From Streptomyces bambusae (GTDB taxonomy: Bacteria > Actinomycetota > Actinomycetes > Streptomycetales > Streptomycetaceae), in assembly GCF_019400985.1 (NCBI RefSeq), contig NZ_WTFF01000023.1, forward strand, positions 1 through 39,670: DNA of 39,670 nucleotides. Reading direction: 5' to 3'. The translations under genes and the position numbers were made by a program. The notes below the pieces were generated by a model, which had not been told where the DNA came from, did no database searches, and saw nothing but the letters and a program-made list of their open reading frames with translations. Position 1 is the first letter of the stretch; the number at the start of each line of letters is the position of its first letter. Positions 1-6,446 of the stretch are shown here, in pieces.

Positions 1-1
1 C

Positions 2-208
2 GCCTTCAACTTCCTCCTGACCTCCTTCGCCTCCTGGCTGGAGCGGAAGCTGCGGCGGTCGAAGAAGGGCACCGGCACCGTCCTCGGTGTCGAGGAGGTG
101 GACGACCTCGCGGCCGGCCCGCACCCCCACGGCCCGGCGACCCCGGGTGCCGCGGGGACCGTCCCGGGAGCCGCACGCCCGGGCGAGGAGGCCTTATCCG
201 GCCTTTAG
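2..208 (+). CDS. C-terminus of a polar amino-acid ABC transporter permease (partial)
   Basis: Only the last 68 residues are present; the gene enters from the left edge in frame 2. The peptide begins AFNFLLTSFASWLERKLRRS, the final membrane helix and basic cytoplasmic tail typical of HisM/GlnP/GluD-type permeases of glutamate or polar amino-acid importers. It would sit in the membrane and pass substrate from a binding protein while an ATPase powers it. After the helix comes a Gly/Pro/Ala-rich tail that ends at TAG 206-208. The fourth codon from the end of the protein is TTA (194-196), the rare leucine codon read by the bldA tRNA. The substrate cannot be told from this fragment. Confidence 0.72.
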   Translation, partial: AFNFLLTSFASWLERKLRRSKKGTGTVLGVEEVDDLAAGPHPHGPATPGAAGTVPGAARPGEEALSGL

Positions 209-226
209 TTCCCCTCAGGCGCCCGG

Positions 227-394
227 TTGCTGCGGCGGGGCGCGCGCTGCGTCGCGGGGACCGGCGGCGGGCACGGGATCGACGTGGCCGGCCTCGCCCG
301 CTGGGCCGAGGCGCTGGCCCGGCGGGTCGAGCAGGGCGAGCCGATCGACGCGGCCCGCGAGGCACCCCGGCTGTCGGAGGAACGACGGCCTTAG
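227..394 (+). CDS. Possible small ORF, unknown
   Basis: This is an open stretch in the same frame as the permease, directly after its stop codon. Its last 39 codons (IDVAGLARWAEALARRVEQG and on to a Pro-Arg-rich end) have a strongly GC-biased third position and look like a real amphipathic helix. Its TAG stop (392-394) overlaps the TAA of the convergent VOC gene in the tetranucleotide TTAG, a common join between real convergent genes. Against it, the start is unclear (TTG 227 or GTG 284) and neither has a good ribosome-binding site. It could be a tiny gene or the tail of a decayed one. I do not recognise a family. Confidence 0.3.
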   Translation: MLRRGARCVAGTGGGHGIDVAGLARWAEALARRVEQGEPIDAAREAPRLSEERRP

Positions 395-795
395 GCTCCG
401 GCGGGGCCGGCCGGCTGGAGGAGGTCCCAGCGGTTGCCGTAGAGGTCTTCGAAGACGGCGACCGAGCCGTACGGTTCGTGGCGCGGCTCCTCCAGGAAGT
501 GGACGCCCTCCGCCGTCATCCGGGTGTGGTCGCGGGCGAAGTCGTCGGTGTACAGGAAGAAGCCGACCCGGCCGCCGGTCTGGTCCCCGACGCGGGCCCG
601 CTGGGCGTCGTCCTTGGCACGGGCCAGCAGCAGCGCCGACTCCCGCGCGCCCGGCGGGCGGACCACGACCCACCGTGAGTTGTCGGGACGCGGGGTGTCC
701 TCGACCAGGTCGAAGCCGAGGGCGCGGGTGTAGAAGTCGACGGCCTCGTCGTAGTCGGCGACGACCAGGGCCGTGAGGGCGATGTGGGATGACAT
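391..795 (-). CDS. VOC-family (glyoxalase-like) protein
   Basis: A 134-residue single vicinal-oxygen-chelate protein. It opens with the usual first strand and helix (HIALTALVVADYDEAVDFYT, then LGFDLVEDTPR) and ends with the second beta-alpha-beta module, whose GSVAVFEDLYGNRWDLLQP segment is the usual VOC F-x-D-x-x-G-N-x-W-x-L pattern. Such proteins are metal-dependent lyases, dioxygenases or antibiotic-binding proteins and usually dimerise to form the active site. The ATG lies only 4 bases after the lutC stop codon, so it is very likely the last gene of the lactate operon. The substrate is unknown; a role in handling a reactive 2-oxo compound next to lactate or pyruvate metabolism is only an inference. 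Confidence 0.85.
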   Translation of the reverse strand: MSSHIALTALVVADYDEAVDFYTRALGFDLVEDTPRPDNSRWVVVRPPGARESALLLARAKDDAQRARVGDQTGGRVGFFLYTDDFARDHTRMTAEGVHFLEEPRHEPYGSVAVFEDLYGNRWDLLQPAGPAGA

Positions 796-799
796 GCCC

Positions 800-1441
800 T
801 CATTGTGGCCCCAGCAGCACGACGTCCAGGGCGCGGGGGCCGTGTACGCCCTCCACCCGGTCGAGTTCGATGTCGCTGGTCGCCGACGGCCCGGAGATCC
901 ACGTCAGCGGGCGGGTGGGGACGAGGAGCGGCAGCGCCTGCGGTACGGAGTCCACGACCTGGTCGGGCACCCGTACGACGCACACGTGGTGGTCCGGGAC
1001 GAGGGTGATGCGGCGGCGGCCCTGGTCCGGCGAACCGTCCAGGACGATGCTGCCCGTCTCGGCGACGGCGAGGGCGCAGCCGGTGACCACGCTGTCCGCC
1101 CGGTCCAGGTCCGCCGACGTGTCGGAGGCCCGGTCGGGGACGCGGACAAGCGAGTCGTCCGCCGCCGCGAGCCACCACGGCGGCAGGCCGGGCGGTACGA
1201 GGACCCGCCGCGCTCCGCGTCGCTCGCCGAGCAGCCGCGCCAGCAGCGGCGGGAGCCCGCCGGGACCGGTGCGGTGGACGCGGGCCCGGTACTCGGCCAG
1301 GTGCGCGGCCAGCAGGTCCACCCGTTCGGCCGGGGTGCGCCGGGCGTGCGCGTGCAGGTAGTCGCGCGGGATCTCCAGGTCCGGCCCCGGCTCGGGCACC
1401 GCCCGGCGGATCCGGGCGAGGATGCGGTCCTTGCTGCTCAT
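800..1441 (-). CDS. lutC: LutC-type subunit of the L-lactate oxidation complex
   Basis: A 213-residue protein of the LUD domain family (LutC/YkgG). It starts MSSKDRILARIRRAVP. The core holds the family signature around residues 128-150 (DSVVTGCALAVAETGSIVLD) and a later VPDHHVCVVR strand. With LutA and LutB it forms the non-flavin, iron-sulfur L-lactate dehydrogenase complex first described in Bacillus and found in many actinobacteria; it yields pyruvate. Its ATG overlaps the lutB TGA (ATGA), so translation is probably coupled. I set the start at this ATG and not upstream, because the upstream part of the same frame is only the shadow of lutB. Confidence 0.92.
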   Translation of the reverse strand: MSSKDRILARIRRAVPEPGPDLEIPRDYLHAHARRTPAERVDLLAAHLAEYRARVHRTGPGGLPPLLARLLGERRGARRVLVPPGLPPWWLAAADDSLVRVPDRASDTSADLDRADSVVTGCALAVAETGSIVLDGSPDQGRRRITLVPDHHVCVVRVPDQVVDSVPQALPLLVPTRPLTWISGPSATSDIELDRVEGVHGPRALDVVLLGPQ

Positions 1442-3021
1442 TTCGGCCCGTCGTCCCCCTTCCTGTCCTTGCTTCCTGTCCTTGTTGCCGTCCCCCGTTC
1501 CCGTGCCCACCAGTCGCGAAACGGCTCCGGCGGTGGTTCCGGCAGCTCGCGGGCGTCGGTCCAGGCCCGGCCGGGGCCGGGGAGGCGGTGGGGGCGGATG
1601 CCCAGGCGGCGGGCCCTGGCCAGCAGGCGCTCGCCCGCGCGCAGCGCGTCCGGCCGGTCCAGCAGCAGGCGGGCCGCGCGCATCGCGGCGCGTTCGGCGG
1701 CGTGGCCGCGGGCGGGGCGGATCCGTACCCGGACGCCCCGGCGGGTCACCGGGCCGCCCTGGACGACCCGTTCGCGCAGGTGGACGAGGACTTCGGGGAT
1801 GTCGATGGCCACCGGGCAGACGTCGTAGCAGGCTCCGCACAGCGTGGAGGCGTACGGGAGGGAGGCGTCGATCGGGCTGCCGGTGCCGCGCAGCTGGGGG
1901 CTGAGGACGGCGCCGATCGGACCGGGGTAGACCGAGCCGTACGCGTGCCCGCCGGCGCGTTCGTAGACGGGGCAGACGTTCAGGCAGGCGGAGCAGCGGA
2001 TGCAGCGCAGCGCCTGGCGGCCCACCTCGTCGGCGAGGATGTCGGTGCGGCCGTTGTCGAGCAGGACCAGGTGGAAGGCGGACGGGCCGTCACCGTCCGC
2101 CCCTTTCGACGGCCCCAGCCCGGTCCACAGGGTGGTGTACGGGTTCATCCGCTCGGCGGTCGAGGAGCGGGGCAGCGTCTGGAGGAAGATCTCCAGGTCG
2201 CGGAAGGTGGGCACGACCTTCTCGATGCCGACGACCGAGATCAGGGTCTCGGGGAGGGTGAGGCACATCCGGCCGTTACCCTCCGATTCGAGGACGACCA
2301 TGGTGCCGGTCTCGGCGACCATGAAGTTGGCGCCGGAGATGCCGACCTTGGCGCGCAGGAACTTCTCGCGCAGGTGCAGCCGGGCCGCCTCGGCCAGCTC
2401 GGCGGGACTGTCGCCGAGCCCCTCGGGCGCGGGCCGGCCCCAACGCCCCATCTCGGCACGGAAGATGTCGCGGATCTCGCCGCGGTTGCGGTGGATGGCG
2501 GGGACCAGGATGTGCGAGGGCCGGTCGTGGCCGAGCTGGACGATGAGCTCGGCGAGGTCGGTCTCGTACGCGGTGACGCCGGCGGCCTCCAGGGCTTCGT
2601 TGAGGCCGATCTCCTGGGTGGCCATCGACTTGACCTTGACCACCTCACGCTCGCCCGTGGCCAGCACCAGCTCGGTGACGATGCGGTTGGCCTCGGCGGC
2701 GTCGGCCGCCCAGTGGACGGTGCCGCCCGCCGCCGTGACGGATTCCTCCAACTGGAGCAGGTACCGGTCCAGGTGACGCAGCGTCCGGTCCTTGACCGCC
2801 TTGCCCGCCGCACGCAGCCGGTCCCAGTCCGCCAGCTCGGCGACGGCCCGGGCACGCTTGTCGCGGATGGTGTGGGTGGCGTACCGGAGGTTGGCGCGCA
2901 GGGCGGCGTCCCGTACGGCCTCCCGGGCCGCCTCGGGGAACGCCGGGAACCGCGCCGGATCGGGATCCGGAAAGGCCGGCATGCCCAGGTATGTGCCGGG
3001 GCCCGTCTCTCTGCCGGTCAT
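1438..3021 (-). CDS. lutB: LutB-type iron-sulfur subunit of the L-lactate oxidation complex
   Basis: A 527-residue protein. An N-terminal LUD domain (about residues 60-310, with KVKSMATQEIGLNEALE and ISGANFMVAETGTMVVLE) is followed by a two-cluster ferredoxin region with the cysteine motifs CIRCSACLNVCP (about residue 340) and CGACYDVCPV (about residue 393), each expected to hold a 4Fe-4S cluster. A basic, Arg-rich tail ends the protein. It should carry electrons from lactate within the LutABC complex. The ATG at 3019-3021 overlaps the lutA stop codon by ATGA and is preceded by GGAGGA on the coding strand. A longer frame upstream lies inside lutA and was rejected. Confidence 0.93.
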   Translation of the reverse strand: MTGRETGPGTYLGMPAFPDPDPARFPAFPEAAREAVRDAALRANLRYATHTIRDKRARAVAELADWDRLRAAGKAVKDRTLRHLDRYLLQLEESVTAAGGTVHWAADAAEANRIVTELVLATGEREVVKVKSMATQEIGLNEALEAAGVTAYETDLAELIVQLGHDRPSHILVPAIHRNRGEIRDIFRAEMGRWGRPAPEGLGDSPAELAEAARLHLREKFLRAKVGISGANFMVAETGTMVVLESEGNGRMCLTLPETLISVVGIEKVVPTFRDLEIFLQTLPRSSTAERMNPYTTLWTGLGPSKGADGDGPSAFHLVLLDNGRTDILADEVGRQALRCIRCSACLNVCPVYERAGGHAYGSVYPGPIGAVLSPQLRGTGSPIDASLPYASTLCGACYDVCPVAIDIPEVLVHLRERVVQGGPVTRRGVRVRIRPARGHAAERAAMRAARLLLDRPDALRAGERLLARARRLGIRPHRLPGPGRAWTDARELPEPPPEPFRDWWARERGTATRTGSKDRKGDDGPK

Positions 3022-3773
3022 CGCGGTGCGTCCTCCTCCGTGGCGGCCAGGATCTCGGCGATGTGCAGGGTGCGCAGCGGGTCGTCCCGGCGGCGCAGCA
3101 TGCCGCCGAGGTGGGCGAGACAAGAGTTGTCGGCGCCGCACAGCACCTCGGCGCCCGAGGCGCGGGCGCTGCGCAGCTTGTCGGCGCCCATCGCGGCCGA
3201 CACGTCGGGGTTCTTCACGGCGAAGGTCCCGCCGAACCCGCAGCATTCCTCCGCCCCCGGCAGCTCGACGAGCTCCAGCCCCTTCACGGCGGCGAGCAGC
3301 CGGCGCGGACGGTCGCCCAGGCCCAGGGAGCGCAGGCCGTGACAGGACGGGTGGTAGGTGACGACGTGCGGGAAGTACGCCCCCACATCGGTCACGCCGA
3401 GGACGTCCACCAGGAACTCGGTGAGCTCGTACACGCGCGGCGCGAGCCCGTCCGCCAGCTCGGCCAACGCGCTCCCCCGCCCCTCCGCGGCGGCCCGGCG
3501 CCCCATGCGCGGGTAGTGCTCCCGGACCATGGCCGCGCAGGACCCGGACGGGGTGACCACGTACGGGTGGCCCTCGAAGGCCGCGGCCGTGCGCCGCAGC
3601 AGCGGTTCGGCCTCGTGCCGGTAGCCGGTGTTGTACTGGGGCTGGCCGCAGCAGGTCTGCCCGGCCGGGAAGTCCACGGCGACCCCGAGGCGCTCCAGCA
3701 GCCGCACCACGGCGACGCCGGTCGCGGGGTACAGGGCGTCGTTGACGCAGGTGACGAACAGGGCCACACGCAT
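3018..3773 (-). CDS. lutA: LutA-type (CCG-domain) subunit of the L-lactate oxidation complex
   Basis: A 251-residue protein made of two CCG (cysteine-rich, GlpC/HdrB-like) domains. The signatures are C41-C42-G-Q-P and C177-C178-G-F-G-G, with partner cysteines at C79 and C143 (HPSCHG). These sites bind a non-cubane or 4Fe-4S cluster in heterodisulfide-reductase relatives. It heads the operon lutA-lutB-lutC-VOC. No lutR-type regulator is visible beside it. Only 18 bases separate its ATG from the start of cobF on the other strand. A -10-like box TATTCT ends seven bases before the ATG, which suggests a leaderless or nearly leaderless transcript. Confidence 0.92.
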   Translation of the reverse strand: MRVALFVTCVNDALYPATGVAVVRLLERLGVAVDFPAGQTCCGQPQYNTGYRHEAEPLLRRTAAAFEGHPYVVTPSGSCAAMVREHYPRMGRRAAAEGRGSALAELADGLAPRVYELTEFLVDVLGVTDVGAYFPHVVTYHPSCHGLRSLGLGDRPRRLLAAVKGLELVELPGAEECCGFGGTFAVKNPDVSAAMGADKLRSARASGAEVLCGADNSCLAHLGGMLRRRDDPLRTLHIAEILAATEEDAPR

Positions 3774-3779
3774 GACGGG

Positions 3780-3786
3780 CAGAATA
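3780..3786. promoter_or_regulatory. Overlapping back-to-back -10 elements for lutA and cobF
   Basis: Plus strand: CAGAAT at 3780-3785 ends six bases before the cobF GTG (3792), exactly where a -10 box sits if transcription begins at the start codon. Minus strand: TATTCT (complement of 3781-3786) ends seven bases before the lutA ATG (3773). The two hexamers share five base pairs. No good -35 is visible on either side (CTGAGA upstream on the lutA side is weak). Inference: one short AT-bearing site fires in both directions. Confidence 0.45.
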
Positions 3787-3791
3787 GCGGC

Positions 3792-4544
3792 GTGAAGAAG
3801 TTCTCAGTGATCGGCATAGGCGCAGGCGACCCGGACCATCTGACCCTCCAGGCGGTCAAGGCGATCGGCGCGGCGGACGCGTTCCTCATCCTGGAGAAGG
3901 GCGAGGAGAAGGCGGACCTGACCGGGCTGCGGCGCGCCATGCTGGACGCGCACGCCCGCCCCGGCCACCGGCTGGTGGAGGGCCGCGACCCGGACCGCGA
4001 CCGGACCCCCGCCGACTACACACCGACCGTCGACGGCTGGCGCAGTGCCCGGTCCGAGATCTTCGAGCGGTTCATCGCCGAGGACCTGGCGGACGGCGAG
4101 ACAGGGGCGTTCCTGGTGTGGGGCGACCCCTCGCTGTACGACTCCACGCTCGCGATCCTCGACGAGGTGCACGACCGCGGCCGGGTGGCCTTCGAGCATG
4201 AGGTGGTGCCGGGCATCAGCAGCATCTCGGCGCTGCTGGCCCGGCACCGCACCAACCTGAACCGGGTGGGCCGCCCGGTCCAGATCACCACCGGCCGCCG
4301 GCTGGCCGAGGGCTGGCCGCAGGACGTGGACGACGTGGTGGTGATGCTGGACGCCCGGCACGCCTTCACCCGGTACCTGGACCAGGACCTCTACATCTAC
4401 TGGGGCGCGTACGTCGGCACGCCCGACGAGATCCTGGTCCAGGGCAAGCTGGCCGAGGTCTCCGGGCGCATCGAGGAGCTGCGCACCGAGGCCCGGGCCC
4501 GCAAGGGCTGGATCATGGACACGTACCTGCTCCGGCGGGCCTGA
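3792..4544 (+). CDS. cobF: Precorrin-6A synthase (deacetylating), CobF
   Basis: A 250-residue tetrapyrrole methylase. It methylates C-1 of precorrin-5 using S-adenosylmethionine and releases the acetyl group, an aerobic-route cobalamin step. Seen: the N-terminal SAM-binding loop IGIGAGDPDHLTLQA, the GDPSLYDSTL motif near residue 115, and the long C-terminal DLYIYWGAYVGTPDE segment that separates CobF from other family members. I chose GTG 3792 because the peptide then starts VKKFSVIGIG, as expected for the fold; the upstream frame is only lutA antisense. There is no Shine-Dalgarno sequence, in keeping with a leaderless transcript. No other cobalamin gene or B12 riboswitch is seen in the window. 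Confidence 0.9.
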   Translation: MKKFSVIGIGAGDPDHLTLQAVKAIGAADAFLILEKGEEKADLTGLRRAMLDAHARPGHRLVEGRDPDRDRTPADYTPTVDGWRSARSEIFERFIAEDLADGETGAFLVWGDPSLYDSTLAILDEVHDRGRVAFEHEVVPGISSISALLARHRTNLNRVGRPVQITTGRRLAEGWPQDVDDVVVMLDARHAFTRYLDQDLYIYWGAYVGTPDEILVQGKLAEVSGRIEELRTEARARKGWIMDTYLLRRA

Positions 4545-4560
4545 CCGGAGGGGACCGTCG

Positions 4561-4664
4561 GCCCTCCCGGCCTGTCCCGGACGCCCCCCGACCTCGCCCC
4601 TCCCGGCCCGTACCGGTCGCCCCTCCCGGCCTGTCCCGGTCGCCCCTCCCGGCCCGTCCCGGGC
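4561..4664. repeat. 23-bp tandem repeat between cobF and the aminotransferase gene
   Basis: Three copies in exact 23-bp register begin at 4596, 4619 and 4642 (core GCCCCTCCCGGCCYGTMCCG), with a degenerate copy at 4561. The array fills the space between two convergent genes. It contains CCCGG/CCGGG runs that could fold, so it may help end transcription, but no T-tract follows. Confidence 0.75.
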
Positions 4665-4675
4665 GGCCGCCCGGA

Positions 4676-5818
4676 TCAGCCCAGGTACGCCGGAAGGACC
4701 TCGGCCAGCCGCTCGTACTCCTCGGCGCGGTTGTAGACCTGCCCGCAGACCCGGATGCCGCCCCCGCCCGCCGACGGCCACACCAGGACCCGGATCCGGT
4801 GCCGCGCCGCGATCTCCTCGCGCAGGGCGCGCGCGGCCTGCGGGTCCGGGGCGGTGCCGGGCGGCAGCCGCAGGGACCGCATGGCGAGCCCGGGCGTGTA
4901 CGGCAGCGGGGCCAGGCCGGGTACGTCGGCCAGCAGGGCGGCGCCGTACGCCGCGAACGCGCTGTTGTGGGCCCGCACCTTGGCCGCGTCGAGGCGGTCG
5001 AGGAGGTCCAGGCCCTCGGGCGCGGCCAGCCAGCCGGTGTAGTCGGCGGTGGCGCGGTTCTCCACCGACCGCGGGAAGCCGTGGTGGTCCTCCCAGGAGG
5101 GGACCAGGGGGCGGATGCGCGCCCGGTAGGGCTCGGCGACGGCGAGGACGGCCGTGCCGGAGGGGGCGTAGCCCCATTTGTGGAGGTTCCCGAACCAGAA
5201 GTCCGCCCGCCCGGCCAGCGGGTCGGCCAGCATGCCGGGCGCGTGGGCGCCGTCGACCACGGTGGTGATCCCCCGCTCGGCGAGGTCGGCGAGCAGCCGG
5301 GGCGAGGCGATGACGCGGGCGGTCGGGGAGCTGATGTGGTCGAGCACGGCCGCCTTGGTCCGGGGCGTGACACCGGCGAGGACCGCCTCGCGTACGGCGT
5401 CCTCGTCGGGCAGGTCCAGGCCGACGGCCACGGTGGTGAGCCGGGCGCGGCGGGCGGCGGCCGCGACGACCGTGCCGTATCCGTGGTCGGTGACCAGGAT
5501 CTCGTCGTCCTCGGCCAGGCCGAGGGCGTCGAGGGCGAGGTTGGCGGCTTCCGTGGCGTTGGAGACGAAGCCGATGCCGGCCGGGTCGGCGCCGAGGTGC
5601 GCGGCCACGCGGGTCCGGGCGGCCTCGATCCGCTCCGGGGCCCCGATGAAGAAGGTGTCGGGGTCGGCGTGGGCCTCGGCGAGAAGGGCGGCCTGGGCCT
5701 CCTGGACCGGGATCGGTACGGCGCCGAACGAGCCGTGGTTGAGGTGGGCGATGCGCGGGTCCAGGCGGAACAGGGCCCGCCCTCCGGGGAACTCGGCGGG
5801 CGCTACGGGCGTGGTCAC
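4676..5818 (-). CDS. Class-V PLP-dependent aminotransferase (isopenicillin-N-epimerase-like)
   Basis: A 380-residue fold-type I PLP enzyme. Landmarks: N-terminal RIAHLNHGSFGAVP, the cofactor-phosphate loop FVSNATEAANLAL, VVDGAHAPGML with the Asp that contacts the pyridine nitrogen, and the Schiff-base lysine in WFGNLHKWGYAPSGTA. This order (LNHGSFG, then HKWGYAP) is that of the CefD/egtE-like branch, whose members act as epimerases, desulfurases or C-S lyases. The GTG start at 5818 has GGAGG four bases upstream. The same frame stays open far upstream through the 14-bp repeats, but that extension has no family match. The true substrate cannot be told from sequence, and no beta-lactam genes are near. 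Confidence 0.87.
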   Translation of the reverse strand: MTTPVAPAEFPGGRALFRLDPRIAHLNHGSFGAVPIPVQEAQAALLAEAHADPDTFFIGAPERIEAARTRVAAHLGADPAGIGFVSNATEAANLALDALGLAEDDEILVTDHGYGTVVAAAARRARLTTVAVGLDLPDEDAVREAVLAGVTPRTKAAVLDHISSPTARVIASPRLLADLAERGITTVVDGAHAPGMLADPLAGRADFWFGNLHKWGYAPSGTAVLAVAEPYRARIRPLVPSWEDHHGFPRSVENRATADYTGWLAAPEGLDLLDRLDAAKVRAHNSAFAAYGAALLADVPGLAPLPYTPGLAMRSLRLPPGTAPDPQAARALREEIAARHRIRVLVWPSAGGGGIRVCGQVYNRAEEYERLAEVLPAYLG

Positions 5819-5962
5819 GGAACCTCCGGGTGCGGCGGGGCGGGAAATCGGCCTTCGGGGCCTTTCGGCCGGATCATCTCCCGCGACCGGCCCCGCCCGG
5901 AACCCCGATATCCGGCCCGGCCGACCGGAGGCCATCCAGCGGCCGCCGGGCGGTCCACGCCT

Positions 5963-6440
5963 GTTGGCATACATTCGTTGGCCATCGTCCGTCGGCCCAC
6001 GCTCGTCGGCCCACGCTCGTTGGCCCACGCCGGTAGGCCCACGCTCGTTGGCCACTATCCGTCGGCCCACACCCGTTGGCCACCACCTGCCGGCCCACAC
6101 CCGTTGGCCACCGCCCGTAGGCCCGCTCCTGTTTGGCCACTGCCCGTAGGCCCACGCCGGTTGGCCATCATCCGTCGGCCCACACCCGTTGGCCACCACC
6201 TGCCGGCCCACGCCCGTTGGCCACCACCTGCCGGCCCACGCCCGTTGGCCATCATCCGTCGGCCCACACCCGTTGGCCACCACCTGCCGGCCCACGCCCG
6301 TTGGCCATCATCCGTCGGCCCACACCCGTTGGCCACCGCCCGTCGGCCCACACCTGATGGCCACCACCCGTAGGCCCACGCCCGTTGACCACCACCCGTA
6401 GGCCCCACACCCGTTGACCACCGTCCAGCGGCCCACGCCT
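5963..6440. repeat. Array of 34 tandem 14-bp repeats with alternating A/B units
   Basis: Counting from GTTGGCATACATTC at 5963, the sequence divides into 34 consecutive units, 32 of exactly 14 bp and two of 15 bp. Two types mostly alternate: A = GTTGGCCANCANCC and B = GTCGGCCCACRCCC (with GTAGG and GCCGG variants), giving a 28-bp higher-order period. Ends are more degenerate than the middle. Since three units make 42 bp, the array is open in several frames and creates long false ORFs rich in His, Pro and Trp. It fills the gap between the 3' end of the GH71-like gene (6447) and the promoter region of the aminotransferase gene; 5819-5962 holds no gene, only a GGCC-rich inverted repeat near 5850. 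Confidence 0.95.
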
Positions 6441-6446
6441 GCGAAG

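Noticed and set aside
3792..4544. Cobalamin riboswitch before cobF
   Set aside because: Only 18 bases separate the start codon from lutA, and no B12-box sequence is seen.
4676..5818. Beta-lactam biosynthesis locus, because of the CefD-like aminotransferase
   Set aside because: No synthetase, cyclase or other beta-lactam gene is nearby; this family is broad.
5819..6295. Long N-terminal extension of the aminotransferase through the 14-bp repeats
   Set aside because: The frame is open only because three 14-bp units equal 14 codons; the extension has no family match and a GTG with a good ribosome-binding site exists at 5818.
5963..6440. CRISPR array
   Set aside because: Units are 14 bp with no unique spacers and no cas genes nearby.
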